Made by a program: the position numbers and the translations under genes. Of a stretch of 64,000 nucleotides of DNA, positions 1 to 8,926 are shown one piece after another. This DNA is from Bacillota bacterium (GTDB taxonomy: Bacteria; Bacillota; Clostridia; Acetivibrionales; DSM-1351). Every line of letters begins with the position of its first letter. Within the stretch, counting starts at the first letter, position 1. The stretch covers positions 54,637-118,636 of the forward strand of contig JAEYHZ010000011.1 of the NCBI GenBank assembly GCA_023409265.1. Direction: 5' to 3'. The notes under the pieces were generated by a model. That model was not told where the DNA came from. It saw only the letters and a program-made list of their open reading frames with translations, and ran no database searches.

Positions 1-2452
1 CAGCACTGTAAGCCTTGATAATGTCGTCGGGATTCAAGCCTGATACATAGATGGTGTCCTGAGTACCAACGATATTGTTTGTAACCACTATTTGAGTTGA
101 ATTTAACTCAACAGATGAAGTTTCACCACTGTAAGTTACTTCTTTTCTTGCACTTTCCGAGGTGTCGGTGCTTGAGACAGTTACATATACGCTTCCAGCA
201 CTCTTGCCTAATTGTAGAATACTGACAGTAGTATCAGTAGAGCCGGCAGCTACCGTAGCTGACCCAAGGAGTGTACCTCCCTGCAGTGAGTCATATACTT
301 TAACGATATCTCCTGCAGATAATCTTGTAAAGTAAACTGTGTCAGGCTTTCCGGCATTATTTGTTACTGTGATATTGGAGGAATCCACACCGTCATATAC
401 ACTCTCTGCCTTATATTCAGCTCTTGTTCTTGCGCTTTCAGCTTTGCCGGTGCTGGTTACGGTTACATATATACTACCCGAGGTAGTACCAAGCTGAGCA
501 ACGCTTACTGTAATATCGGTTGCCGAGCTTGCCACTGTGGCAGTACCGATGATATTACCCTGTGCAGGTGCATTGTAAATTCTTACAATATCTCCCGATG
601 CAAGGTTACTAATATAAATAGTATCTGCCTTTCCAACATTGTTTGAGATTGAAATATTGTTTATGTTCGGCCCTGCCGAGGTACCTTCGGCAATATAGTC
701 AATTTTTGTCCTGCCGCTTTCCTGGGCACCGGGCTGGGTGATGGTTAAATAAACTGAGCCTGCACCTGTTCCCAGCTGCAAAATAGTCACTGTTGCATCA
801 GTTTTTGAGTTTCCCGCCGTTGCAGAACCCAGCAGCGACCCTGAAGTGGCTGAACTGTAAACCTTGACCACAGTACCTTCTGTTAATCCGGTTACATATA
901 TTGTGTCTGCCGCTCCGGAATTATTGGATACTGTTACAGAGTTTGGATCCAGATTAGAGGATTTTGATTCTGCTGGATAGTCTGCTTTAGCTCTGGGACT
1001 TTCCAGTTTACCTGAGGTAGTAACTGAAACATATACCGATCCGCTGTTAATTCCCAACTGGAATATTGATATGGTGACGTCTGTACCTGACTTGGCAACT
1101 GTTGCACTTCCCAGCATATTGCCTGCTCCTTCTGAATCATATACCTTGACAACATCACCACCGTTAAGGCCCGAGACATATACCGTATCAGCTTTGCCCA
1201 CATTGTTGGTTACAGTTATATTGGATGAAGCTATATCTTCGGATGAGCCTTCTCCAGAATAATTCACGGCAACCCGGGTACTTTCATTTCTTCCGGCATT
1301 GGTTATGGATACATAAACAGTGCCAGACTTAGAACCTAGTTGAGCTATTGATACTGTTGCTTCATTCCCTGTGGAGGATACTGTTGCCGTGCCAAGCAGA
1401 CTTCCCTTGGTCTCCTTGTTGTATACCTTTATAACATCACTTGGTGACAGGCCGGTAACGTATACTGTGTCCGCCTTGCCGGAATTGTTTGTAACGGTAA
1501 TAAAACCTGAATTTGGTTTCTCAGAGGCAAGCTCACCTTCAAATTCTACCGAGACTGCTGTACTTTCAGCAAGTTCCTTGCTTGTTACAGTAATAAATAC
1601 AGATCCTGCGTCAACTCCAAGCTGAGGCACGGATATTGTTGCATCGTAGGCTGAGGAACCAATTGATTTAGTTGCCAGAACCTTGCCTTCAGCATTATAA
1701 ATCTTTATAACATCACCGCCGCTGAGACCTGGAATATAAATGGTGTCAGCACTTTTGGCATTGTTGTTTATTACTATGTAGTCAGAGTTTAATGGAGATG
1801 AGAGCGGCTCTGGGTCAAAATCCGCCTTGACTCTGTCACTCTCTATATAACCCTTGCTTGTGACAGAAACATATACACTTCCTTTTTCACTGCCAATCTG
1901 GCTTACTGTCAGGGTAGCATCATATCCCGAAGAGGAAACCGTTTTACTTCCCAGCAGCTTTCCACCGGACTGTGCAGTATATACCTTAACCACATCTCTG
2001 GGCTTAAGCCCTGAAACATAAATTACATCTGCTTTCTGGGCATTATTTGTTATTGTGACTGAGTTGGCATCTATAGGATCAGACTTTGGCTCAGCATCAT
2101 AATCAGCTTTTGTCCTGCTGCTTTCGGTATTGCCCTTTTCTACAACTGAGATATATAAGCTGCCGGCATCTGTACCAAGCTGTGGTACACTGAACTTAAT
2201 GTCGGATTTGGTTCCCGACACTGTCCCATAAGTCAACACCTTATTACCGGTGGGTGCACTGTACACCTTTACCAATGAACCAGGATCCAGTCCGAATATA
2301 TAAATAACATCGGATTTTCCTGTAAGATTGTTGGTTATGATTATATTACCTGCCGCAGGAGCGGAGGATGCAGCAAATACGCTCTGAACGTTCAGAGATA
2401 GGTTTGCAAGCATCAGTGCTATAACCATAATGATTGATAGAATTCGTTTCAT
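1..2452 (-). CDS. Secreted repeat protein, Ig-like ~93-residue repeats (3' part beyond the window)
   Basis: The reading frame is open from an ATG at 2452 to the left edge (817 codons, no stop), so the C-terminus is not visible. The first ~28 residues are a signal peptide: a basic start MKR, a hydrophobic core, and a likely cleavage after QSVFA. About nine tandem repeats of roughly 93 residues follow. Each carries a V/I-Y-x-S-G-L-x-x-x-D-V-V-K-V-Y block, a G-S-x-T-V block, a V-S-x-x-Q-L-G-x-x-x-G-S-V-Y-V-S-V-T block, then E-S-x-R and a short acidic linker. The recurring GL..(D)VVKVY block falls near 2290, 2010, 1730, 1450, 1170, 890, 612, 328 and 48. The beta-rich pattern suggests an Ig-like adhesive or cell-wall protein, but I do not recognise the exact family. 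An anchoring domain would lie outside the window. The gene is read away from ilvB. Confidence 0.85.
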   Translation of the reverse strand, partial: MKRILSIIMVIALMLANLSLNVQSVFAASSAPAAGNIIITNNLTGKSDVIYIFGLDPGSLVKVYSAPTGNKVLTYGTVSGTKSDIKFSVPQLGTDAGSLYISVVEKGNTESSRTKADYDAEPKSDPIDANSVTITNNAQKADVIYVSGLKPRDVVKVYTAQSGGKLLGSKTVSSSGYDATLTVSQIGSEKGSVYVSVTSKGYIESDRVKADFDPEPLSSPLNSDYIVINNNAKSADTIYIPGLSGGDVIKIYNAEGKVLATKSIGSSAYDATISVPQLGVDAGSVFITVTSKELAESTAVSVEFEGELASEKPNSGFITVTNNSGKADTVYVTGLSPSDVIKVYNKETKGSLLGTATVSSTGNEATVSIAQLGSKSGTVYVSITNAGRNESTRVAVNYSGEGSSEDIASSNITVTNNVGKADTVYVSGLNGGDVVKVYDSEGAGNMLGSATVAKSGTDVTISIFQLGINSGSVYVSVTTSGKLESPRAKADYPAESKSSNLDPNSVTVSNNSGAADTIYVTGLTEGTVVKVYSSATSGSLLGSATAGNSKTDATVTILQLGTGAGSVYLTITQPGAQESGRTKIDYIAEGTSAGPNINNISISNNVGKADTIYISNLASGDIVRIYNAPAQGNIIGTATVASSATDITVSVAQLGTTSGSIYVTVTSTGKAESARTRAEYKAESVYDGVDSSNITVTNNAGKPDTVYFTRLSAGDIVKVYDSLQGGTLLGSATVAAGSTDTTVSILQLGKSAGSVYVTVSSTDTSESARKEVTYSGETSSVELNSTQIVVTNNIVGTQDTIYVSGLNPDDIIKAYSA
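3..2330 (-). repeat. Tandem ~280-bp coding repeats within the secreted protein
   Basis: Successive units are about 279-285 bp long and encode the ~93-residue Ig-like modules. They are similar but not identical at the nucleotide level, so this is an old array under protein-level selection, not a recent expansion. Unit boundaries are approximate. Confidence 0.75.
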
Positions 2453-2797
2453 TAGATATTGGTCTCCTTTTCAGATATTACTCTTTTGTAGATGAAAAAA
2501 GTCGGAATTAGTAACATTTTCCTTAGTTATATCGGCAAAATACGGCTAAAAAATTAGTGGCAAATTTGCGGCAGAGAAAGGAATTCTTCTTTTTATAGGC
2601 AGATTCTCAATAGATTGCTTATATATTGATGTCAGTTCAACACAAAAAATAAATGAACCGATAATGACCGGTATAATTTTATTTAATAATAATCCTGATT
2701 AATAATTTGCAGATAAGTAAACTTAGAATTTTCAGTATACATCAAAAAACATGAAAAACCACCTTCAAACTGGTCAGAAAACGTTAAGGGTGTATTG
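2453..2797. other. AT-rich intergenic region, no gene seen
   Basis: The ribosome binding site of the secreted repeat protein (AAAAGGAGACC on the minus strand) lies at about 2461-2471, next to its ATG. The rest is AT-rich and holds no open frame with a ribosome binding site. The minus-strand promoter should lie here, but I could not settle on one box pair. Confidence 0.5.
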
Positions 2798-2826
2798 TTG
2801 ACGGTTAAAAAAATAGATGCTATAAT
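2798..2826 (+). promoter_or_regulatory. Promoter of the ilv operon
   Basis: TTGACG at 2798-2803 and TATAAT at 2821-2826 are separated by exactly 17 nt, close to the sigma-A consensus. Transcription would start near 2833, giving a leader of about 490 nt that contains the T-box. Confidence 0.75.
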
Positions 2827-2927
2827 TATTTCAAATATAGGGTTTACAGCTTTTTCAAGTTTTAACAGTTGAAGAGGTTTTGATTTAAAAGTAATTAATT
2901 TATTATTAATGCAATTGAATATTTAAA

Positions 2928-3204
2928 CGATGAAGGAAGTAAGATGTATTGAATTCGGTTCAGAGAGTCAGCGGATGGTGAGAGTTGGCACAATAGATAC
3001 ATGTATAACTCATTCCTGAGGACTGGTGCCAAAAAGATGTTATAATCACAGTAGGCAGCAGCGGTGGCAACGATATAGCCCGGGCACAGGCGCGCGCCTG
3101 ATTTGCTCACTGAGAATGCAGTAATTATCAGCTGCATTAAATCAGGGTGGTACCGCGGAGGATTATCCCTCGTCCCTGCATATAGCAGAGCCGAGGGTTT
3201 TTTT
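2928..3204 (+). promoter_or_regulatory. T-box leader, leucine (CUC) specifier, upstream of ilvB
   Basis: The T-box sequence AGGGTGGTACCGCGG is at 3144-3158. It is followed by a terminator whose arms CCCTCG (3167-3172) and CGAGGG (3192-3197) precede a seven-T run. Stem I shows the usual AGTA bulge (near 2938), AGAGAG and GGTG elements. The specifier position is read as CTC (3009-3011), five bases before TGAG; the same spacing in the valS leader gives GTA. The TGGT of the T-box would pair with an ACCA tRNA end, as expected for tRNA-Leu. Uncharged tRNA-Leu should stabilise the antiterminator and switch on ilvBNC. The specifier assignment is by pattern, not by folding. Confidence 0.9.
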
Positions 3205-3320
3205 ATACCCAAATTGTTAAAGAATTATGCTTTTACTTCAACAAATATTGACTCTGAGTAATTATTTATGGTTATAACTGTTGAATAATTAAGACAGGAG
3301 AGAATAGAGGAGGGCTGGAA

Positions 3321-4946
3321 ATGAAGCTGACAGGTGCACAGGCCATGGTTAAGGCTTTGGAACTTGAAGGAATTAATATTATATTCGGATATCCGGGTGC
3401 AGCGATCTGTCCATTTTATGATGCTCTGCTGGATTCCGACATAACGCATATACTGACCCGGAATGAACAGGGAGCAGCTCATTCGGCCAGCGGATATGCA
3501 AGGGTAACAGGTAAGCCAGGAGTTTGTGTGGCAACTTCAGGCCCCGGAGCAACAAACCTCATAACAGGTATTGCAACTGCATACTCAGATTCAATACCTA
3601 TGGTTGCAATTACAGGGCAGGTTTCACTGGATCTGATCGGAAGGGATGTTTTTCAGGAGGTGGATACAACCGGTGCAACAGCGCCGTTTTGTAAACATAA
3701 TTACCTTGTTAAGGATGTCAGGGAACTTCCAAGAGTGTTCAAAGAAGCTTTTCATATTGCATCAACAGGCAGGCCCGGACCGGTTGTAATCGATATACCG
3801 GTGGATATTCAAACTCAGGAACTTGATTTTGTTTATCCCAAAACTGTAGAAATTAAAGGCTACAAGCCTAACTATAAAGGTCACCCGCAGCAGATAAAGA
3901 GAATTGCCGAGGCAATATCCAAGGCAAAGACCCCTGTCATATGCGCAGGTGGTGGAATTATAACTGCAAAGGCAACAGATGTTCTGACCGGTTTTGCAGA
4001 GAAATGCGGGATACCTGTTGTAACAACACTTATGGGAATCGGAGCAATACCGGGAGATCATCCTCTGAATCTGGGAATGCTTGGAACCCACGGGGTATAT
4101 GCTGCTAACTATGCAATAAACAAAACAGATCTTCTAATATTAATAGGTGCCAGAGTTGGAGACCGCGCTCTGGGCACAGCCGAAAAAATTGCTGAGAAAG
4201 CTAAAATAATTCATATAGATATAGACCCTGCAGAGATCGGGAAAAATGTAAGTACAACCATACCTGTCGTTGGAGATGCAAAGCTGATACTTGAAGAGCT
4301 CAGCGAGGTTATACACCCCGGTGATACCTCTGAATGGGTGGATGCAATAAAGAAAATCAAGGAAGAAAGGTTCAGGCCCTTTTCAGCAGCTGAAAGTGAT
4401 ACTGTCAATCCAAAACTTGTTGTAGGCTTGCTTTCGGAAAGACTGGATAAAAAAGCAATACTTGCAACTGAAGTGGGCCAGAACCAGATATGGGCTGCAA
4501 ACAGCTTTAAGGCTAAAAGGCCGGGAGCATTTATAACCTCTGGAGGTCTTGGTACCATGGGATACGGTTTGCCTGCAGCAATCGGAGCAAAACTTGGCAG
4601 CCCTGAAAGCACAGTGGTGGTAGTAGGCGGAGACGGAAGCTTCCAGATGTCAATGCCCGAGCTGGGAACCATAAAGCAAAGTAAAATTGGTGTAAAAATA
4701 TTGATATTAAATAACTCAAGACTTGGCATGGTACGGGAAATACAGAAAAGCAGATACAACAAAAGGTATTCTCAGGTATTTATGAATGACAACCCCGATT
4801 TTGTGAAACTGGCAGAGGCCTATGGTTTCGATGCTGAAAGGGTTTCCAGTAACTCGCAGTTGGAAGCGGCCCTGGACAGATTTTTGGCCGATGACAGCCC
4901 TTATTTGCTGGAGTGTGTCATAGATCCGGAGGAGTCAACAATTTAG
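3321..4946 (+). CDS. ilvB: Acetolactate synthase, large (catalytic) subunit
   Basis: This thiamine-diphosphate enzyme condenses two pyruvates to acetolactate (valine/leucine branch), or pyruvate with 2-oxobutyrate (isoleucine branch). The 541-residue protein has the N-terminal PYR domain with GYPGAA near residue 24 and the catalytic glutamate at residue 49 (RNEQGAAH). The central FAD-binding domain follows, and the C-terminal PP domain carries the GDGSFQM...NN thiamine-diphosphate/metal motif. Length is normal for the family. The ATG at 3321 follows AGAGGAGGG with good spacing. It is the first gene of the T-box operon, and ilvN starts 92 bp downstream. Catabolic AlsS is an alternative, but the ilvN and ilvC neighbours argue for the anabolic enzyme. 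Confidence 0.95.
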   Translation: MKLTGAQAMVKALELEGINIIFGYPGAAICPFYDALLDSDITHILTRNEQGAAHSASGYARVTGKPGVCVATSGPGATNLITGIATAYSDSIPMVAITGQVSLDLIGRDVFQEVDTTGATAPFCKHNYLVKDVRELPRVFKEAFHIASTGRPGPVVIDIPVDIQTQELDFVYPKTVEIKGYKPNYKGHPQQIKRIAEAISKAKTPVICAGGGIITAKATDVLTGFAEKCGIPVVTTLMGIGAIPGDHPLNLGMLGTHGVYAANYAINKTDLLILIGARVGDRALGTAEKIAEKAKIIHIDIDPAEIGKNVSTTIPVVGDAKLILEELSEVIHPGDTSEWVDAIKKIKEERFRPFSAAESDTVNPKLVVGLLSERLDKKAILATEVGQNQIWAANSFKAKRPGAFITSGGLGTMGYGLPAAIGAKLGSPESTVVVVGGDGSFQMSMPELGTIKQSKIGVKILILNNSRLGMVREIQKSRYNKRYSQVFMNDNPDFVKLAEAYGFDAERVSSNSQLEAALDRFLADDSPYLLECVIDPEESTI

Positions 4947-5038
4947 GGTGAACAATTTAGCGTATTTTGATATTTGGTGAAAATTGTGAATGAGTGTAAA
5001 TAAAGATTGGTAATAGCGGGGACGAGGGAGGAATGTAA

Positions 5039-5548
5039 ATGGCAAAGCATACACTATCAGTACTGGTTGAAAACCGCTCGGGAGTTTTGTCCAGAGTAGC
5101 AGGTTTGTTCAGCAGAAGGGGCTTTAATATTGACAGTTTGGCTGTTGGAGTGACAGAAAACCCCGAGGTGTCAAGAATGACAATAGTCGTTAACGGTGAT
5201 GAATATACAGTTGAGCAGGTGAGCAAGCAGCTTAACAAGCTTATAGATGTTATTAAAATAAAAGCCCTGGAAAACTCTGATTCGGTAAGCCGTGAACTTG
5301 CTTTAATAAAAGTTAATGCTACTGCCGCTACCAGGTCTGAGATTATTCAAATTGTTGAGATATTCAGGGCAAAAATTGTGGATGTGTCAAAGACTACCCT
5401 TACAGTAGAGATATCCGGTGCTACCGACAAAGTGGAAGCTCTTGAGGATATGCTGAAACAGTTTGGTATCAAGGAAATAGTCAGAACCGGCACTATTGCC
5501 ATTGAAAGAGGAAACAAATATATAAAGGCAGGAAATACCGAAGAATAG
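5039..5548 (+). CDS. ilvN: Acetolactate synthase, small (regulatory) subunit
   Basis: This is the regulatory partner of IlvB; it binds valine and controls feedback inhibition. The 169 residues comprise an N-terminal ACT domain (residues 4-75, starting HTLSVLVENRSGVLSRVAGL and including RRGFNIDSLAVG) and the C-terminal ALS small-subunit domain, which ends in GIKEIVRTG. The length is typical for the bacterial small subunit. The ribosome binding site GAGGGAGG lies 7-14 nt upstream of the ATG. It lies between ilvB and ilvC with no terminator, so it should be co-transcribed with both. Confidence 0.95.
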   Translation: MAKHTLSVLVENRSGVLSRVAGLFSRRGFNIDSLAVGVTENPEVSRMTIVVNGDEYTVEQVSKQLNKLIDVIKIKALENSDSVSRELALIKVNATAATRSEIIQIVEIFRAKIVDVSKTTLTVEISGATDKVEALEDMLKQFGIKEIVRTGTIAIERGNKYIKAGNTEE

Positions 5549-5688
5549 TCAGAGCCCTCCATATACCGGGCAGGGATAAAAAACAGGAATAACTAATTCT
5601 TTAACCGGTATTCCCTTGGTATACGAGGTTCAAATAAAAATACATGCAATTTTATAATTGTAATATAAAATTTAGGAGGTAAGTTAAA

Positions 5689-6684
5689 ATGGCAAAAATG
5701 TACTACGATAGCGATTGCAATCTTAAATTGCTGGAAGGAAAGACCGTAGCAGTAATAGGATACGGAAGTCAGGGACACGCACACGCTCAGAATCTTAAAG
5801 ACAGCGGAGTTAATGTTATAGTTGGTTTGACTCCCAATTCTTCAAGAAGAAAGCAGGTTGAAGCTGACGGTTTAAAGGTTTATGATACAGCTGCTGCAGC
5901 TAAAGCGGCGGATATTATAATGATTCTCACACCTGACCAGTCACAGAAGGCAATGTATGACGAAAGCATCGCTCCAAACCTTGAAGCAGGCAACATATTG
6001 ATGTTTGCTCACGGCTTCAACATAATCTACAACCAGATTGTACCCCCTGCAGATGTTGATGTCATAATGGCTGCTCCAAAGGGTCCCGGACATACGGTAA
6101 GAAGCCAGTATAAAGAGGGAAGAGGCGTTCCTGCTTTAATCGCTATTGCACAGGATGCTTCGGGTAAGGCAAAGGATTATGCGCTTGCTTATGCAGCAGG
6201 GATAGGTGCAGGAAGGGCCGGTATACTTGAAACTACCTTCAGAGAAGAAACTGAAACCGACTTGTTCGGCGAACAGGCTGTTCTCTGCGGCGGCGTAACA
6301 GAATTGATGAAGGCCGGCTTTGAAACACTTGTAAATGCCGGTTATCAGCCTGAAATTGCTTACTTTGAATGTGTACATGAGATGAAGCTCATAGTAGACC
6401 TAATAAACCAGGGCGGTTTTGCAGAAATGAGATACTCTATAAGTGATACTGCCGAGTACGGTGACTATGTAACAGGTAAGAGAATAATCACGGATGAAAC
6501 CAGAAAAGAAATGAAAAAGGTACTTAAGGAAATTCAGGATGGAAAGTTTGCTTCCAACTGGATCACAGAAAACAATGCCGGCGGAAGATCAAACTTCCTT
6601 GCAATGAGAAGAAATGAATCGGAACATCAGGTAGAAATAGTTGGCGCAGAACTCAGAAAGATGATGAGCTGGCTTAAGAAATAA
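5689..6684 (+). CDS. ilvC: Ketol-acid reductoisomerase (NADP+)
   Basis: This enzyme converts acetolactate or acetohydroxybutyrate to the dihydroxy acid, using NAD(P)H and magnesium. The 331-residue class I protein has a Rossmann motif GYGSQGHAHAQNL at residues 24-36. The all-helical C-terminal half carries the metal-binding acidic residues (FREETETDLFGEQ, then E in CVHEMK) and ends with the family signature ENNAGGRSNF. The start follows TAGGAGGTAAG. It is third in the ilv operon, 140 bp after ilvN. Cofactor preference cannot be fixed by eye; the SSRRK following the Rossmann fold suggests NADPH. Confidence 0.95.
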   Translation: MAKMYYDSDCNLKLLEGKTVAVIGYGSQGHAHAQNLKDSGVNVIVGLTPNSSRRKQVEADGLKVYDTAAAAKAADIIMILTPDQSQKAMYDESIAPNLEAGNILMFAHGFNIIYNQIVPPADVDVIMAAPKGPGHTVRSQYKEGRGVPALIAIAQDASGKAKDYALAYAAGIGAGRAGILETTFREETETDLFGEQAVLCGGVTELMKAGFETLVNAGYQPEIAYFECVHEMKLIVDLINQGGFAEMRYSISDTAEYGDYVTGKRIITDETRKEMKKVLKEIQDGKFASNWITENNAGGRSNFLAMRRNESEHQVEIVGAELRKMMSWLKK

Positions 6685-6860
6685 AGAGATATATTAGAAA
6701 TAAACATATATAGGGCGGAAAATAACCGCTCAAGAAATGGGAAATTATTATTTCCTATATATTTTATGAACCTGGGATAATGTAAACTCATCTCAAACTT
6801 TTTTAGAAGATTTTTTATGGTACGCGAGTACAACTTATGGCAATGTGGCCGCACGGATAG
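6685..6860. other. Leader or spacer between ilvC and leuA, no gene
   Basis: No open frame with a ribosome binding site is present. A weak T-box-like stretch (GTGGCCGCACGG, 6844-6855) precedes the hairpin at 6861-6907, but it lacks the conserved AGGGTGG core, so I do not call a T-box. Confidence 0.4.
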
Positions 6861-6907
6861 AACTCCAAAAGGAAACCGTCGGTAACAGGACGGTTTCCTT
6901 TTGAGTT
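6861..6907 (+). terminator. Strong hairpin between ilvC and leuA (terminator or attenuator)
   Basis: The arms 6861-6880 and 6889-6907 pair over 19 bp with one bulged C; the inner part is GGAAACCGTC / GACGGTTTCC followed by TTTT. It could end the ilvBNC transcript or attenuate transcription into leuA. No long U-tract follows the full stem. Confidence 0.7.
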
Positions 6908-7054
6908 CGGGCGGAACACATTGCTCTAAGTTTGTACCGAAGTACTATCTAAATGAAAGTTATAGAAAAATATTGAATAAGATTTGGTTTACAGCTAACC
7001 CAGTTGAATAAAAATTCATTAAATTTTAGACGTTTATGAATGTGAGAATGCAGA

Positions 7055-7091
7055 GGACATAGAACTTGTTATAAACAGGTTCTTGGTGTCC
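7055..7091 (+). promoter_or_regulatory. Hairpin just upstream of the leuA ribosome binding site
   Basis: GGACA (7055-7059) pairs with TGTCC (7087-7091), and AGAAC (7061-7065) with GTTCT (7079-7083). The stem ends about 7 nt before AAAAGGAGG, so it could influence leuA translation or mRNA stability. Its function is not shown. Confidence 0.45.
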
Positions 7092-7112
7092 CTCAAAAGG
7101 AGGGTTATTTCT

Positions 7113-8642
7113 ATGGCGAGAAGGGTTAAAATATTTGATACTACATTGAGAGATGGGGAACAGACACCGGGAGTTAATCTGAATCTCCAGGAAAAAATGG
7201 AAATTGCAAAGCAGCTTGCAAGACTGGGAGTCGACGTTATTGAGGGGGGCTTTGCCATAGCTTCTCCCGGAGATTTTGAATCAATAATGACACTTTCAAA
7301 GAACATAAAGGGTGTTTCTATTGCCAGCCTCTGCCGTGCAACCGAGAAAGATATAGACAGAGCGTGGGAAGCGGTACAGCATGCAGAAAGCCCGAGAATC
7401 CATACGTTTATTGCAACTTCAGATATACACATGAAATATAAACTTAAAATGACAGAGGAAGAAGTATTTGAACGTGCCGTTGCAATGGTTAAGCGTGCCA
7501 AGAGCTACTGTTCCGATGTGGAATTTTCAGCAGAAGATGCCAGCAGAACCCGAGAGGAATTCCTTGTCAGATTAGTTGAAGCAGTAATTGCTGCCGGTGC
7601 TACGGTGGTTAATATCCCGGATACGGTGGGATACACTACTCCTGTTGAATTTGGCAGATTGATCAGAAACATACGAAACAATGTTCCCAATATTGATATG
7701 GCTGATATAAGCGTACATTGCCATAATGACCTTGGCCTTGCCGTTGCAAATTCACTCGCTGCAGTTGAAAACGGTGCAGTTCAGGTAGAATGCACCGTCA
7801 ACGGGCTTGGAGAAAGAGCAGGTAATGCTGCGGTTGAAGAAATAATAATGGGTATCAATACAAGAAAAGATTATTATGATATTACCCACAAAATAGATAC
7901 TACACAGATATACAGAACAAGTAAACTGGTTTCAAGCCTAACTGGTGTATATGTGCAGCCCAACAAGGCAATAGTAGGTGCAAATGCTTTTGCTCATGAA
8001 TCAGGCATTCATCAGCATGGAGTTTTATCCGAGAAGTCGACTTATGAAATAATGACCCCGGAATCTGTCGGTGTAGGCAAAAACAGAATGGTACTCGGAA
8101 AGCTCTCCGGTCACCACGCCTTTGAAGACAGACTCAAAGACATGGGATATTCCCTAACACCTGAAGAAATTAAAAATGCTTTTTCTAAATTTAAAGACCT
8201 TGCTGATAAAAAGAAGGTTGTTACAGATATGGATATTGAGGCTCTGGTTGACGAAAATATCAGGGTTCCCGAGATTTTCGTTCTGGATAGCTTCCAGATC
8301 AACAGCGGCAATAAAATGATTTCCACCTCAACTGTTAGTATCCGAAGAGAGAACGAATTGATAACAGAAGCAGCTACAGGTGATGGTCCGGTTGACGCTG
8401 CTTTTAAGGCTATTGAACGTGCCACCGGTGTTAATGCGGAGTTGGCTCAGTACAGCATTAAAGCCGTCACTGAAGGTAAGGATGCACTTGGTGAAGTTAC
8501 TGTAAGAATATCTGCAAACGATTCAGTTTATATGGGAAAAGGCGTCAGCACAGACATTATTGAAGCCAGTGTTAAGGCTTATCTTAGTGCAATCAACAGA
8601 TCCATAAGTGAAATAAGGGAAGGAAGCATAATTAACCAGTAG
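7113..8642 (+). CDS. leuA: 2-isopropylmalate synthase
   Basis: This is the first committed step of leucine synthesis: acetyl-CoA plus 2-oxoisovalerate gives 2-isopropylmalate. The 509-residue protein has the HMGL-like TIM barrel with DTTLRDGEQTPG at residues 9-20, the metal-binding HCHND motif and GLGERAGNAA. The C-terminal regulatory domain, where leucine binds in this family, ends in STDIIEASVKAYLSAINR. I choose the ATG at 7113 because AAAAGGAGGG sits 9-18 nt upstream; an in-frame ATG at 7083 would overlap the leader hairpin and has no ribosome binding site. It follows ilvC after a 428-bp structured spacer. leuB, leuC and leuD are not in the window. Confidence 0.95.
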   Translation: MARRVKIFDTTLRDGEQTPGVNLNLQEKMEIAKQLARLGVDVIEGGFAIASPGDFESIMTLSKNIKGVSIASLCRATEKDIDRAWEAVQHAESPRIHTFIATSDIHMKYKLKMTEEEVFERAVAMVKRAKSYCSDVEFSAEDASRTREEFLVRLVEAVIAAGATVVNIPDTVGYTTPVEFGRLIRNIRNNVPNIDMADISVHCHNDLGLAVANSLAAVENGAVQVECTVNGLGERAGNAAVEEIIMGINTRKDYYDITHKIDTTQIYRTSKLVSSLTGVYVQPNKAIVGANAFAHESGIHQHGVLSEKSTYEIMTPESVGVGKNRMVLGKLSGHHAFEDRLKDMGYSLTPEEIKNAFSKFKDLADKKKVVTDMDIEALVDENIRVPEIFVLDSFQINSGNKMISTSTVSIRRENELITEAATGDGPVDAAFKAIERATGVNAELAQYSIKAVTEGKDALGEVTVRISANDSVYMGKGVSTDIIEASVKAYLSAINRSISEIREGSIINQ

Positions 8643-8660
8643 GGGCGCTTTGGAATTGAA

Positions 8661-8688
8661 AGCAGCCCCTACTGGGGCTGCTTTTTTT
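8661..8688 (+). terminator. Rho-independent terminator after leuA
   Basis: A perfect 9-bp stem AGCAGCCCC / GGGGCTGCT (8661-8669, 8674-8682) with a TACT loop is followed by a T-run. Confidence 0.9.
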
Positions 8689-8781
8689 GTAAATGTTGTG
8701 ATACAACCCCACAGGCCTTGAAGGATATGCATCACTTAGTACATCTAACCTCTAAATGCATAGATATGTGCAAAAATGCAG

Positions 8782-8805
8782 TTGATGCATAATTAAATGC
8801 ATCAA
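8782..8805. promoter_or_regulatory. Perfect 9-6-9 inverted repeat upstream of the SatD gene
   Basis: TTGATGCAT, a 6-nt spacer and ATGCATCAA form a perfect palindrome about 120 bp before the SatD-like gene. It is a candidate operator; no U-tract follows, so a terminator is unlikely. Confidence 0.5.
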
Positions 8806-8926
8806 CTTATTGAATTTCCAATTGCAATATGATACTGTATAAAAAAGGAATATATTAAGTGCCCGGTGGGACGACTCATAAGGTCAATTTGATTGATCCT
8901 GCACATAAGGGGACTCGGAGGTTGAG

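Noticed and set aside
1071..1625. Open frames on the plus strand opposite the secreted repeat protein
   Set aside because: They repeat at the ~280-bp period of the minus-strand gene, so they are shadows of its coding repeats, with no ribosome binding site or known domain.
6841..6860. Possible T-box before leuA
   Set aside because: GTGGCCGCACGG lacks the AGGGTGG core and no stem I with a specifier could be assigned. Kept only as a low-confidence remark.
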